Both the position numbers and the translations under genes were made by a program. DNA of 64,000 nucleotides. Source: Gilliamella sp. App4-10. Lineage in GTDB: Bacteria > Pseudomonadota > Gammaproteobacteria > Enterobacterales > Orbaceae. Numbering within the stretch: the stretch's first letter is position 1; each line of letters begins with the position of its first letter. The notes below the pieces were generated by a model. It was not told the DNA's origin, ran no database searches, and saw nothing but the letters and a program-made list of their open reading frames with translations. Positions 20,283-30,779 of this stretch are shown one piece after another. The stretch covers positions 1 to 64,000 of the forward strand of contig NZ_LZGS01000046.1 of the NCBI RefSeq assembly GCF_001690495.1, in the 5' to 3' direction.

Positions 20283-21278
20283 ATGTCATTCAATGCCATT
20301 ATTCTAGAAAAAGAAGAAGCGACGGGGGTTACCTGTTCATTAAAAAACGTTAATAAACAACAATTATTAGCACAACAAGGTGATACATTAATCCAAGTGG
20401 CGTATTCAAGTATTAACTATAAAGATGCATTAGCCATAACCAATAAAAGCCCTGTAGTTAGGAAATGGCCTATGGTGCCGGGGATTGATGGTGTTGGCTG
20501 TGTGGTAGAATGTGCTAGCGATCGTTACCAAAAAGGCGAACAAGTAATTTTAAACGGTTGGGGCTGTGGCGAAACGCATTGGGGGGGCTTGGCGCAATAT
20601 GCTTATTTAAAATCTGAATGGCTAATACCTTTACCCAACAAATTTACCGCCCATCAAGCAATGACTATTGGCACGGCAGGTTATACAGCTGCGTTATGTA
20701 TTGAGCGAATTGTCGATTTTGGCGTAAAACCACACGATGGCATAGTACTAGTGACTGGGGCAAGTGGTGGAGTGGGATCGATTGCTATCAGTTTACTGGC
20801 TAAATTAGGTTACCAAGTCACGGCATCAACCAGTAAAATTGATGAAGCATATTATCTACAAAAACTTGGTGCAGTTAATGTTATTGATAGCCAAACTTTA
20901 AAAGAAACCGGTAAACCATTACAAAAAGAACAATGGTCAGCCGTTGTCGATGTGGTTGGTTCGCACACTTTAGCAAATGCTTGTGCACAGACTCAATATG
21001 GTGGCATTGTTGCTTGTTGCGGGCTTACCCAAGGTATGGACTTACCGGCAACCGTGGCACCATTTATTTTACGTGGCGTAACTTTGGCTGGGATAGATAG
21101 TGTCATGGCAAGTTATGATAAACGCATAGCGGCATGGAATTTATTAGCGCATCATCTGGATGAAGAAATCTTATCTTATGTCGGCAGGACAATCACATTA
21201 AACGAGTGTGTTGAAGTGGCAAATAAAATGATCGCAGGGAAAATAAAAGGGCGTTTTGTTGTTGATGTAAACAAATGA
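20283..21278 (+). CDS. acuI: Acrylyl-CoA reductase / YhdH-type quinone oxidoreductase
   Basis: A 331-residue zinc-independent medium-chain dehydrogenase/reductase. The GroES-like N-terminal domain has SSINYKDALAI and PGIDGVG; the NADPH-binding Rossmann domain has VTGASGGVGS (about 158-168). It matches E. coli YhdH/AcuI, which reduces acryloyl-CoA to propionyl-CoA. ATG 20283 follows AAGGAGA. It ends in KGRFVVDV, as expected for the family. A decayed fragment of a second copy lies about 1.4 kb downstream. Confidence 0.92.
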   Translation: MSFNAIILEKEEATGVTCSLKNVNKQQLLAQQGDTLIQVAYSSINYKDALAITNKSPVVRKWPMVPGIDGVGCVVECASDRYQKGEQVILNGWGCGETHWGGLAQYAYLKSEWLIPLPNKFTAHQAMTIGTAGYTAALCIERIVDFGVKPHDGIVLVTGASGGVGSIAISLLAKLGYQVTASTSKIDEAYYLQKLGAVNVIDSQTLKETGKPLQKEQWSAVVDVVGSHTLANACAQTQYGGIVACCGLTQGMDLPATVAPFILRGVTLAGIDSVMASYDKRIAAWNLLAHHLDEEILSYVGRTITLNECVEVANKMIAGKIKGRFVVDVNK

Positions 21279-21359
21279 ATCTAGGTTTGACTAAACAGTG
21301 GTATTTTGATAATTACTTTTAATCACTTGTCTGCTCATTTACTATAAAGTTAAAAAAAC

Positions 21360-21385
21360 AGCGGTGTAATCTTTACACCGCTTTT
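21360..21385 (+). terminator. Terminator of acuI/yhdH
   Basis: AGCGGTGTAA / TTACACCGCT stem with a 3-base loop followed by TTT. Also A-rich on the left, so it may serve the convergent lipoprotein gene in part. Confidence 0.88.
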
Positions 21386-21454
21386 ATTTATAACACTATT
21401 TATTGTCATTGATAATGACTGAAATGTTCGCAATGAAACGGTTTTTATCTATTT

Positions 21455-22519
21455 TTAATTGATTATTTGATTATAGCCGTCAATTACACTTTCAAGTTCC
21501 CCATTCAAAAATTCAACTTCTCTTTCCACAGTGTTAGCCTGTAAATTTTTTAAAACTATTTTCATTTGATTAATCAATCTAGGTAAACGATCGACAAAAC
21601 GGTCATAATACATATCGTTTAAACCTTGTTGTTTAATCAATTTAGTCTTGCCTTTATTCGTCATTAATTCATTGGCTATGGATTCTATTTGTTGAATTTT
21701 TTGTTCAAGGGCAGCTTTATCGAGATTTTTAAACTGATTGTTTTCGGTAAAGCTTTTATTGATTAATGTGACAATATCTTCAGATAAATCCATGATTTCA
21801 ATGCAATTATAGTTAAGTGTTAACCCTTTGTTTTTTATTTCTGATTTTTGAAATGCGTGGATTTCTTTGTATAATTTATCATAAGTCGCTGAAGCAACAC
21901 TTTTTGCTTCAACATATTGGTTATAAAGCGTGTCAAGATTATTTAACAGTTCAGGTAATTTGGCAAAGTCATCCAATTTGTACTCATTATCTAAATAATA
22001 TTTAGCTATCTGGTCATAAGCTAATCCTATTTCAATGTATTTATCACTTAATGCTTTGCCTGCGGCATCAAGTTCGGGTAACTCTGGTTTAAATGCTAAT
22101 AACTCAGTAATCAATTGTTTATATTCATCAAGAACTTCTGGTGTTGGGTGATAACCGATAAATAGTTTCGTTGGATTTTTTTTCACATAATTGACATCAA
22201 TTTTACCGTTTTTATCACTGACGCTTTTTAAAAATCTCCCGACTTTGTCATCAAGATGATAAAGAGAAGAAGTCATATTGCCTCGTCCTCTTAATTCTTC
22301 TGCAGCTTGGGAAACATTAGTATTAAAAACGTCTAGCCATATATTACCTTTACGTGCTTTCAGGGCGAATTGTTGTGAAACATCATCAGTTGTTTTAGAC
22401 TCAGAAGATTTAACTTCTGAAGCAGCTGAGGGTTGTTGCGTTTTGTTTTCGGTTGGTTTGTCATCACAGCCAATCATCAAAAATCCAGCAATCAATACGG
22501 TTAAAAATTTTTTTTTCAT
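21455..22519 (-). CDS. Lipoprotein of the DUF3829 (YiiG-like) family
   Basis: A 354-residue predicted lipoprotein. Basic start and hydrophobic run, then lipobox MIGC with CDDK after it (Cys18). The mature part is predominantly helical and charged, with a linker rich in S, K and E (about 20-50) and then repeated long helices (for example VDRLPRLINQMKIVL near the end). This resembles DUF3829 proteins such as E. coli YiiG. No enzymatic motif is visible. It is convergent with acuI and upstream of a decayed region. Role unknown. Confidence 0.7.
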   Translation of the reverse strand: MKKKFLTVLIAGFLMIGCDDKPTENKTQQPSAASEVKSSESKTTDDVSQQFALKARKGNIWLDVFNTNVSQAAEELRGRGNMTSSLYHLDDKVGRFLKSVSDKNGKIDVNYVKKNPTKLFIGYHPTPEVLDEYKQLITELLAFKPELPELDAAGKALSDKYIEIGLAYDQIAKYYLDNEYKLDDFAKLPELLNNLDTLYNQYVEAKSVASATYDKLYKEIHAFQKSEIKNKGLTLNYNCIEIMDLSEDIVTLINKSFTENNQFKNLDKAALEQKIQQIESIANELMTNKGKTKLIKQQGLNDMYYDRFVDRLPRLINQMKIVLKNLQANTVEREVEFLNGELESVIDGYNQIIN

Positions 22520-22670
22520 TATTTATTTCCTTAATTTTGGCATTATAGATTCATTACGCTAATACTTTATTATCTTTTAACGATTATTTCTAATAAAATA
22601 TGAAGTTGAAACGATGAATTTCGATCTTTATGCTCAATTATTTTTAATAACTCTGGCATTCTTACTTAAA

Positions 22671-22797
22671 ACGCCGTTTATTTTATAAGGCATCACACTA
22701 GCAGGCGTGGATAGTGTGATGGTAAGTTATGATAAACGCTCAGTTACATAGCATTTATTGGAACACCATCTAGATAAAAAGTCTTATTTTATAACCT
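22671..22797 (+). pseudogene. Remnant of a second acuI/yhdH gene
   Basis: The sequence translates as TPF-I-L-stop-GITLAGVDSVMVSYDKR followed by LLEHHLDKKSYF. It matches APFILRGVTLAGIDSVMASYDKR and LLAHHLDEEILSY of the intact gene at 20283-21278, with in-frame stops. Only about 40 codons of the 3' third remain, and the match ends where the transposase-related sequence begins (about 22795). Confidence 0.8.
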
Positions 22798-23275
22798 GTA
22801 GGAAAATGCCGAGTTGTTTACACTTCATGATTAAAATAATCCGTTAAAAACTCATAAGGTGTTTTGCTGGAAATCGATTAAAATTTTGTTTTTTCTCTTT
22901 TTAATTAAAAATTATTTGCTAATTATGCGACATCGCCATTAAAGTATGTATCTTTTCACCTTGATCATTTATTTGTTAACTGGCAGGTTTTGTGAGTATT
23001 TGATTGATACGATGATTATTACACTTTTTAACAAATAGGATATTGCGAAGTGTTAATTAATCACGAAACGGTATAGAATCCTGAATATTTTTTACAAAAA
23101 TTTAGCTTGCTGTTTTAATTTATCTTCAATCGGCTTTCTTAAGCACACTATAAATGGTTGAATGACTGACCATAAAATGTTTATCCAATCAATGACGGTG
23201 ATTTTTTTATGATATCGGCGCTATAACGCTTGTCTCAAATACAGCGTTAGGTGTATGTATTACTGACATTTCTGA
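22795..23275 (-). mobile_element. Degraded IS481-like insertion sequence remnant
   Basis: Read on the minus strand, broken frames give NQILTKPAS, HTLMAMSHN and FLTDYFNHEV. These match NQNLTKQPC, RTLMEIWHN and FLENYFNHKV in the better-preserved remnant at 44.04-44.76 kb. Nucleotide similarity between the two stretches is also plain, for instance GTTGTTTACACTT and the block around TATAAATGGTTG. There are multiple stops and deletions, so no active transposase is encoded. Confidence 0.7.
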
Positions 23276-23450
23276 AATTACTATCAACAACGCGAGGAAT
23301 TCCGACTCGTTAGATCACATCGGCGGGTTCTTAAATGAAATTAGCACTTGTATTATTTTATAAATGGGAATACATTCGTTGGAGTGCTATTTTTATCATT
23401 ACCATTTTAAATTTTCAGTCATCTAAGATTAATTTATGAGGGAATGTGAT

Positions 23451-23678
23451 ATGCCATATAAAACACGTGAAGATTTACCTGATTCAGTACGCCATGTCTT
23501 GCCTGAACATGCGCAAGATATTTTTAAAGAAGCATTCAATAGTGCGATTAAGGAATATCAAAATCCGCATAAGCGGCGTGATAATAGTGATCCCGAAACG
23601 ATTGCTTTTAAAGTGGCTTGGTCAGCGGTCGAAAAGGTTTACCACAAGGGTGAAGATGGTAAATGGCAACGTAAATAA
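23451..23678 (+). CDS. chaB: ChaB family protein
   Basis: A 75-residue small soluble protein of the ChaB family, described in E. coli as a putative regulator of the ChaA cation antiporter. It shows the usual MPYKTREDLPDSVRHVLP start and the helix AQDIFKEAFNSAIKEY. I place the start at ATG 23451, where GAGGGA sits 8 bases upstream and the protein aligns with family members of about 76 residues; an ATG at 23436 would add five residues. No chaA gene is in view. It is an intact gene between pseudogenes. Confidence 0.88.
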   Translation: MPYKTREDLPDSVRHVLPEHAQDIFKEAFNSAIKEYQNPHKRRDNSDPETIAFKVAWSAVEKVYHKGEDGKWQRK

Positions 23679-23849
23679 TCATTAGGCATAACAGTTAAAT
23701 AATAATTCGATAGAAATAATTTATATCATCCTAATTTTTTACTAATAATTACTTTTGTGAGAATAAAATAAATTAGGATTAGATTATTTCTATCACAAGT
23801 AAAAACGGATTTATTATATTGGTTTGCTTTTTAATCCTAGTTGGATATA

Positions 23850-24136
23850 AACTCTGTTTATTTTTTCTCTCAATTACCTTAAACCTATTAGCGAAGTAGA
23901 ACGTTATTTACAGCAACATATTAATTATCTTGAAATTAACTATAAATTGGGACATTTTATATCATCAGATCGTAAAGTTCTCGCACAGGCGGTGTGATTC
24001 TTTGCCGAGTAGAAAGTAAGGAAAAGCAAGTTTAATCATGCAGAAAGTGACATTTTATATTCATTAAATTGCTCAATATTATATTATCGAGTTTGTGCCC
24101 TCAAAATATGCCGATGGGCTTGAAGAGTTTATTTAA
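23850..24136 (+). pseudogene. Broken YciI-like (YCII domain) gene
   Basis: Three successive frames read as one YCII-type protein of about 95 residues: FIFSLNYLKPISEVERYLQQHINYLE, then GGVILCRVESKE, then FYIHxIAQYYIIEFVPSKYADGLEEFI (shown in parts). These resemble the small YciI-like family (dimeric ferredoxin-like fold with a His-Asp pair). A frameshift around 23990 and stops (TAA near 24034 and 24067) destroy it. There is no clear start codon. Confidence 0.72.
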
Positions 24137-24339
24137 AATTTTCTTTAACTATTTAAAAATTAAAATTATTTTTTAGATATTTATCGTGTATGTTGATAAA
24201 GTTCTAAATATCGAAAAAAATTACTCACTTTACTAACATTAATTCATAACTTTCCTCCAAAATATACTTATATTTTTCCTGATCAATACGGAAAAAGTTG
24301 GTTAGTAATTCTATTTTTTTCCTTTTATACTAAATTTGA

Positions 24340-25803
<1,464 letters not shown>

Positions 25804-25828
25804 AGCATAATTACTTATAGGAGAATCT

Positions 25829-26146
25829 ATGAAAAAAGCATTAATAATTTGTGCCGCAGGCATGTCATCATCATTAATGGCTAAAAAAGTGACCGAATAT
25901 TTTGCTAGCAAAGATAAAGTGATTTCGGTTGATGCAGTATCAGCAACTGAAGGGGCAAATATGATTAAAAGTGGTGATTTTTCACTCTTTTTGATTAGTC
26001 CGCAAACGATGATGATGTTTGATAAATTGAAAAGTTTGGGCGATGAAGAGAGTAAACCTGTCGTGAGTATTCCTTTTCAGGCCTATATACCCATTCAATC
26101 GGGCATCGAACAATTAGCCAAGTTAATTGAAGATAATATCCAATAA
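25829..26146 (+). CDS. PTS cellobiose/beta-glucoside transporter subunit IIB
   Basis: A 105-residue lactose/cellobiose-family EIIB. The phosphorylated cysteine lies in the P-loop-like motif IICAAGMSSSLM (Cys8). AGGAG precedes the ATG. It transfers phosphate from IIA to the incoming sugar bound by IIC. Stand-alone domain, as usual for this family. Between it and the regulator gene lies a GC-rich hairpin. Confidence 0.95.
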   Translation: MKKALIICAAGMSSSLMAKKVTEYFASKDKVISVDAVSATEGANMIKSGDFSLFLISPQTMMMFDKLKSLGDEESKPVVSIPFQAYIPIQSGIEQLAKLIEDNIQ

Positions 26147-26179
26147 TGTTAATGAAATTTTGTTTTAGAGATAAGTTTT

Positions 26180-26202
26180 GGCGTTTGCCAAATGGCATCG
26201 CC
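26180..26202 (+). terminator. GC-rich hairpin between IIB and regulator genes
   Basis: GGCG-TT-TGCC / GGCA-T-CGCC with loop AAAT, followed by TTATTATCTT, 34 bp after the IIB stop codon. Possibly a leaky intra-operon terminator or an mRNA processing or stability element that sets a different level of the regulator. Confidence 0.45.
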
Positions 26203-26301
26203 TTATTATCTTGCAGGATATGTGGCGTGACGATCTAACTAGTAAAAGCCGTCACTATATTATTAACAATATGGTTTTAGTTGGCACAGGAATGGATAAT
26301 T

Positions 26302-28302
26302 GTGATTAAAAATAAACAACGTGACCTTATTAGTTTATTAGTTAGTTCTAAAAATCTATTCAAAAGTAGTGCGTGGTTAGCAACTGAGCTATCATTATCA
26401 GATCGCACAGTTCGCACTTACCTTAATGATTTGAAACCATTGATTGAAAGTCATGGTGGATGTATTGTTAGTAAACAAGGTTATGGCTACCAACTGCAAA
26501 TTAAAAACAGAACCGCTTTCAACTTATTTTTAATTGAACATCATCTATTAGATCGCAATGAAGAACAAGCGAATTGTCGAGAAGCATGTCAAAGAAAACA
26601 CCATATTCTTAATTTGTTATTGTTAGAATGTCAAAAAATTGATCTAGAGGTATTATCAGAGCGATTATTTATTAGTTCTTCCCAACTCAATAAAGATATT
26701 TTAGAAATTAAACACCAACTCAAACCGTATGGCCTTACTGTTAAAAAAAGCCAATCCTTATTTTATGTTGAAGGCGAGGAAAAAGCAAAACGACATTTCA
26801 TTTTGAGTTATTTTTTCCATGAAGGATCGATTAATCTTTTGCAGCATCTAACTTATTTAAACAAGTTTAGTGATGTCATTAGTTTTGATTCGTTAACCAT
26901 TATTATTTTAGATGAATGTCGTGAGGCAAAAATAAAATTATCCGATGTGATGATGCAAAATATTGTGTTACATCTGTCATTAAGCATTAAACGCTTACAG
27001 TCAGGGCTTTCTATTCAAAATCTTGATATGTCACAATCGACCAAAAATACTTTGGAATATCAAGTCGCTAAAAAAATTATCAATAGAATTGAAAAGGTGA
27101 CAGGTTTTTGTTTTCCAAAAGAAGAACAATTGTATTTAACTTTACATTTAATGAGTAAATCAAATTTTTGTCAAAATGATTTTGATGCTGAATTGTACTC
27201 ATCTTTGACTAATTTACTCATCAAAATAGAACATGAGGCAGGATATTTATTCTTAAATGATGAGCAATTGAAAAACGGCATTATCCAGCACTTAAAACCG
27301 ATGATGGTTCGCTTAAAGCAACATATTAAACTGAAAAATCCATTGCTTAATGAAATTAAAGCCAATTCTCCAAAATTGTTTGAGTTAGTTAAAAATTACC
27401 TTAACCAGCTTCCTGAGCTTAAAAAATTTACTATTCATGACGATGAATGGGGCTATTTGACTTTGCATTTTTTAGCTTCGATTGAAAAACAGAAAAATGA
27501 ACAAAAAGCCAAGGTATTAATTATTTGTGCAACAGGTCTTGGAAGTGCTCAGCTACTAAAAAATCGCGTTGAATGTGAATTTAATGAAAGAATCAAAATT
27601 GTTGCCACGCAAGGCTATTATGAAATTGAGCCAAAGATATTAGACAAGATTGATTTTATTATCTCGTCAGTGGATCTCTCATCAAAAGTATTTAAAGTCC
27701 CGGTTTTTCATGTATCAGTATTTTTTACCGAAGATGATGTACAAAAAATTCGCCGTCATCTTTTGTCACCTAATATGCTTATTTCGGCAAATAAAGAACA
27801 AACAATAACGTCAAGCTGTTTAGATCATGTTATTGATGCTTTGCAAATGGTAGATGATTTATCCGCTGATTATTTTTACCGATGTGAACAGCCACAAAGT
27901 AAAGAACAAGTTTTAAATTGTTTACTTGATCTTTTAGCGCTAAATGAAACTAGCGATTATAAACAACAGATGATAAGACAAATGGAAAACCGTATGCGAT
28001 TAGGTGATATTTTCTTTAGCCAAACTATTGTGGTGCCACATCCAGCAATGCCAGTAGGAAAATTGCCTAAAATTGGCATTGCAATAATTCCTGATGGCGT
28101 ATTTTGGGATGATAATTACCCACAAGTCCACTTTATCTTTCTGATTTCACCGTCTATTTATCAAAATCCAACTCTAGCGATGATGACAAAAGCGATTGTT
28201 AACTTGATTGACGATTTAAAAATGCAAGCAAAACTATTGAAAACACATAATTTTGACCAATTTAAACAACTTTTTATCCAACTTATTGAAAAAGGGGTAT
28301 AG
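26302..28302 (+). CDS. licR: PRD-containing transcriptional activator with EIIB and EIIA domains (LicR/BglG type)
   Basis: A roughly 666-residue regulator. Domains in order: an N-terminal helix-turn-helix (SAWLATELSLSDRTVRTYL), a second HTH-like segment (VLSERLFISSSQLNKDIL), two PTS regulation domains with candidate phospho-histidines (about 185-400), an EIIB-like domain (KVLIICATGLGSAQLL) and an EIIA-type mannitol/fructose domain whose active histidine is in TIVVPHPAMP. I prefer the GTG at 26302, with AGGA upstream; a TTG at 26281 would add seven residues. It probably activates this operon when the sugar is present. Located between IIB and IIA genes, 2 bp from the next gene. Confidence 0.88.
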   Translation: MIKNKQRDLISLLVSSKNLFKSSAWLATELSLSDRTVRTYLNDLKPLIESHGGCIVSKQGYGYQLQIKNRTAFNLFLIEHHLLDRNEEQANCREACQRKHHILNLLLLECQKIDLEVLSERLFISSSQLNKDILEIKHQLKPYGLTVKKSQSLFYVEGEEKAKRHFILSYFFHEGSINLLQHLTYLNKFSDVISFDSLTIIILDECREAKIKLSDVMMQNIVLHLSLSIKRLQSGLSIQNLDMSQSTKNTLEYQVAKKIINRIEKVTGFCFPKEEQLYLTLHLMSKSNFCQNDFDAELYSSLTNLLIKIEHEAGYLFLNDEQLKNGIIQHLKPMMVRLKQHIKLKNPLLNEIKANSPKLFELVKNYLNQLPELKKFTIHDDEWGYLTLHFLASIEKQKNEQKAKVLIICATGLGSAQLLKNRVECEFNERIKIVATQGYYEIEPKILDKIDFIISSVDLSSKVFKVPVFHVSVFFTEDDVQKIRRHLLSPNMLISANKEQTITSSCLDHVIDALQMVDDLSADYFYRCEQPQSKEQVLNCLLDLLALNETSDYKQQMIRQMENRMRLGDIFFSQTIVVPHPAMPVGKLPKIGIAIIPDGVFWDDNYPQVHFIFLISPSIYQNPTLAMMTKAIVNLIDDLKMQAKLLKTHNFDQFKQLFIQLIEKGV

Positions 28303-28304
28303 CA

Positions 28305-28655
28305 ATGAATAAAGAAATGAACTCTGAGGATATTCAACTTATCGCTTTTAATATTATTTTATATAGTGGTAATGCTAAAACTAAAATTCACGATGCTTTT
28401 AAAGCGATGAGACAAGCCGATTTTATTACCGCCAATCAATTGCTTGAAGAAGCAAATAAAGAGATTTTACAAGCACACCATTCACAAACACAATTACTGC
28501 AAAATTATGCAAATGGCACCAAAATCACGATGGAAATTATTATGGTGCATGCACAAGATCATTTAATGACAACCATGAGCTTTCGAGAAATGGCGATTGA
28601 AATGTTACATCTATATGAAAAATATCATGAGCTAGAAATAACATTAAAGGGCTAA
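28305..28655 (+). CDS. PTS cellobiose/lactose-family subunit IIA
   Basis: A 116-residue helical EIIA of the lactose/cellobiose family. The phosphorylated histidine is in MVHAQDHLMTTM (His about 83 or 87), and the N-terminal helix IQLIAFNIILYSGNAKTKI is characteristic. It accepts phosphate from HPr and passes it to IIB. Starts 2 bp after the regulator, so the genes are translationally linked. Confidence 0.95.
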   Translation: MNKEMNSEDIQLIAFNIILYSGNAKTKIHDAFKAMRQADFITANQLLEEANKEILQAHHSQTQLLQNYANGTKITMEIIMVHAQDHLMTTMSFREMAIEMLHLYEKYHELEITLKG

Positions 28656-28670
28656 ATAAGGAGTCGCATA

Positions 28671-29156
28671 ATGACAGAAAAGCTAACCATGCATAAAAAA
28701 ATCAGCCTAACCAATCTCTATTTTAATCGATTTTTAGCGATTCGTTATACCGTCGCATTTTTTTTATTTTTAAATCTTTATTGGGCAACTTTTTTAATGG
28801 GGTCATTGTCGATGGTAGCGATTTTACCGTTTGCTCTTTTTGTTTTAGGCATACTCACCACATGGGAACAAATTAAACTTTATCGAAATCACTGCAATAA
28901 ATTGCCTTATGCACGGTTATTTTATCGTGCCTTAGCGATAGTATTTGTGACACTAATGATTACGCTCTATACCCCTTTGTATCACTTTTTCTTTCCCTTT
29001 TTAAAACAGACACCAGTTGCTTTACATGTATTAATGGTGTTACTGACAGTAAGCCTAATCATTATCACTTTAATGCTTAGCAAGTTAAATAAAATTCAAC
29101 ATAATCAGGATTTGCATTTCAAAAGAATCCAAGCTTACGAGGAATTTATTAATTAG
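28671..29156 (+). CDS. Small membrane protein of the PTS operon, function unknown
   Basis: A 161-residue protein with four likely transmembrane segments (about residues 25-42, 44-62, 85-107 and 117-137), a basic N-terminus and a charged C-terminal tail (KIQHNQDLHFKRIQAYEEFIN). I do not recognise a characterised family. From memory, hypothetical membrane proteins of this size sit between IIA and IIC in streptococcal cel operons, and this gene is in the same place. AAGGAG precedes its ATG and it ends 14 bp before IIC, so it is clearly part of the operon. It might assist the IIC subunit, but that is inference. Confidence 0.75.
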   Translation: MTEKLTMHKKISLTNLYFNRFLAIRYTVAFFLFLNLYWATFLMGSLSMVAILPFALFVLGILTTWEQIKLYRNHCNKLPYARLFYRALAIVFVTLMITLYTPLYHFFFPFLKQTPVALHVLMVLLTVSLIIITLMLSKLNKIQHNQDLHFKRIQAYEEFIN

Positions 29157-29170
29157 ATGAGGAAAACAAA

Positions 29171-30499
29171 ATGAATACGGGATTTGTTATTTTACAGAAA
29201 TATCTGATGACGCCCATGGCGAAAATATCACAATTCAAAATTGTTCGAGCTGTAATGGCGGCGGGAATGGCGTCAGTACCTTTTTCTATTGTTGGCTCCA
29301 TGTTTTTAGTATTCAACACGTTACCAATGACATTTACGGGATTAGAAGGCTTTTTTGAAAATACTTTTTTTAGAGTGAGTGATCTTTATATGATTGCTAA
29401 CACGGCAACAATCGGTATTTTAGCGCTCTATTTTAACTTTGTGGTTGGTTATGAACTGACTAAAATCGAAGCGGAAGAAACTGGTCTTAAAGTTAACGCT
29501 CTTAATGGTGCAATGTTGTCGGTGTTTGCTTTTTTCATGACGCTGCCTGAACTAATTATGCAAAATGGTATTATTACCTTACTCAATGATCAAAGTAATT
29601 TAGTTTTTAATGGGTTACGTTTAAAACCATTTATCTTTCGGTTAGGTACGTCGGGTATATTTATTGCAATAGTCATGGCTATTGTGGCGACTCATCTCTA
29701 TTTTTTATGTGTTAGACGAAATTGGGTTGTGAAAATGCCTGAAACAGTTCCATTAGGTGTTTCGCGATCTTTTACTGCATTGATTCCAACCTTTGTGATT
29801 GCTTTTTCCGTGATCGTTCTTAATGGTATTTTGATTTATTTTGGCACTGATATTTTCAATATTATTGCCGTGCCATTTGCCTTTGTGACCAATCTCACCA
29901 AAAGTTGGTTGGGTATTATGGTTATCCTATTTTTAATTCATGCATTATGGGTGGTTGGGATTCATGGTGCGAGTATTATTGGCGCATTTATTACCCCTAT
30001 TATGTTAACTAATATGACTGAAAATACGGCGGGAGCACATATTCCTTTTGCTGGTGAATTTAATAATTCACTCGTGATTTTAGGGGGATCAGGTTCTACC
30101 TTATTAATGACATTCTTTATTGCGTTTTTTGCAAAGTCTAGCCAACTAAAAATCTTAGGACGAGCGTCTGCAGTGCCAGCAATATTTAATATCAACGAAC
30201 CGGTTATTTTTGGTATGCCAATTGTATACAATCCTTATTTAGCACTGCCTTTTTTCTTAGCACCTATGGCTTGCGGAACATTAGGTTATTTGGCTATTAA
30301 TACGGGTTTTATTCATCCAATCATCGCATTAATTCCTTGGCCATCACCAATGGGATTAGGGGCATTTATTAGTACTGGCGGTGATTACAAAGCGGCTATA
30401 GTTGCGATACTTTCGGCTATTTTAGCTTTGCTAATTTATATTCCTTTTGTCAAATTATATGACAATAAATTGTATAGAGATGAGCAGGTAAGTCAGTAA
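29171..30499 (+). CDS. PTS cellobiose-family subunit IIC (permease)
   Basis: A 442-residue inner-membrane EIIC of the lactose/cellobiose family with about ten hydrophobic segments. The conserved features AAGMASVPFSIVGSMF near the N-terminus, LWVVGIHGASIIGAFITP in the middle and FNINEPVIFGMPIVYNP (substrate-binding region) are all present. Last gene of the operon, followed by a strong terminator. It would carry cellobiose, gentiobiose or plant beta-glucosides; the exact sugar is not determinable here. Confidence 0.95.
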   Translation: MNTGFVILQKYLMTPMAKISQFKIVRAVMAAGMASVPFSIVGSMFLVFNTLPMTFTGLEGFFENTFFRVSDLYMIANTATIGILALYFNFVVGYELTKIEAEETGLKVNALNGAMLSVFAFFMTLPELIMQNGIITLLNDQSNLVFNGLRLKPFIFRLGTSGIFIAIVMAIVATHLYFLCVRRNWVVKMPETVPLGVSRSFTALIPTFVIAFSVIVLNGILIYFGTDIFNIIAVPFAFVTNLTKSWLGIMVILFLIHALWVVGIHGASIIGAFITPIMLTNMTENTAGAHIPFAGEFNNSLVILGGSGSTLLMTFFIAFFAKSSQLKILGRASAVPAIFNINEPVIFGMPIVYNPYLALPFFLAPMACGTLGYLAINTGFIHPIIALIPWPSPMGLGAFISTGGDYKAAIVAILSAILALLIYIPFVKLYDNKLYRDEQVSQ

Positions 30500-30536
30500 G
30501 CTAAATTTAAACAGCTTAATTTATCATGATTTATAT

Positions 30537-30579
30537 AAGAGCGTATACACTTTAATTTAAGTTGATTACGCTCTTTTTA
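30537..30579 (+). terminator. Terminator of the PTS operon
   Basis: AAGAGCGTA / TACGCTCTT stem followed by TTTT, 38 bp after the IIC stop codon. Confidence 0.85.
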
Positions 30580-30779
30580 TTTAAACTGAATGTTAGGAAC
30601 AAGCAAGCATTAAGCCTAAGAGTGTTGATTTAAATCGATTAATATTTGATCGATATTTGAATTTTCTATGTTATATTGATAATTCCATTTAGCTAATCGT
30701 TACATATTTTATTAATGTGTTTCATGCGTGTTGTTGTTAAGTGGTGGAGTTAAATAATAGTGTTATTAGGAGATGCCAT

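Noticed and set aside
23446-23685. Alternative 79-codon ORF overlapping chaB
   Set aside because: The overlapping frame encodes an unmistakable ChaB protein with a good ribosome binding site.
30741-30779. Upstream GTG start for ggt
   Set aside because: It would put 13 extra residues before a proper signal peptide, and AGGAGA is correctly spaced before ATG 30780.
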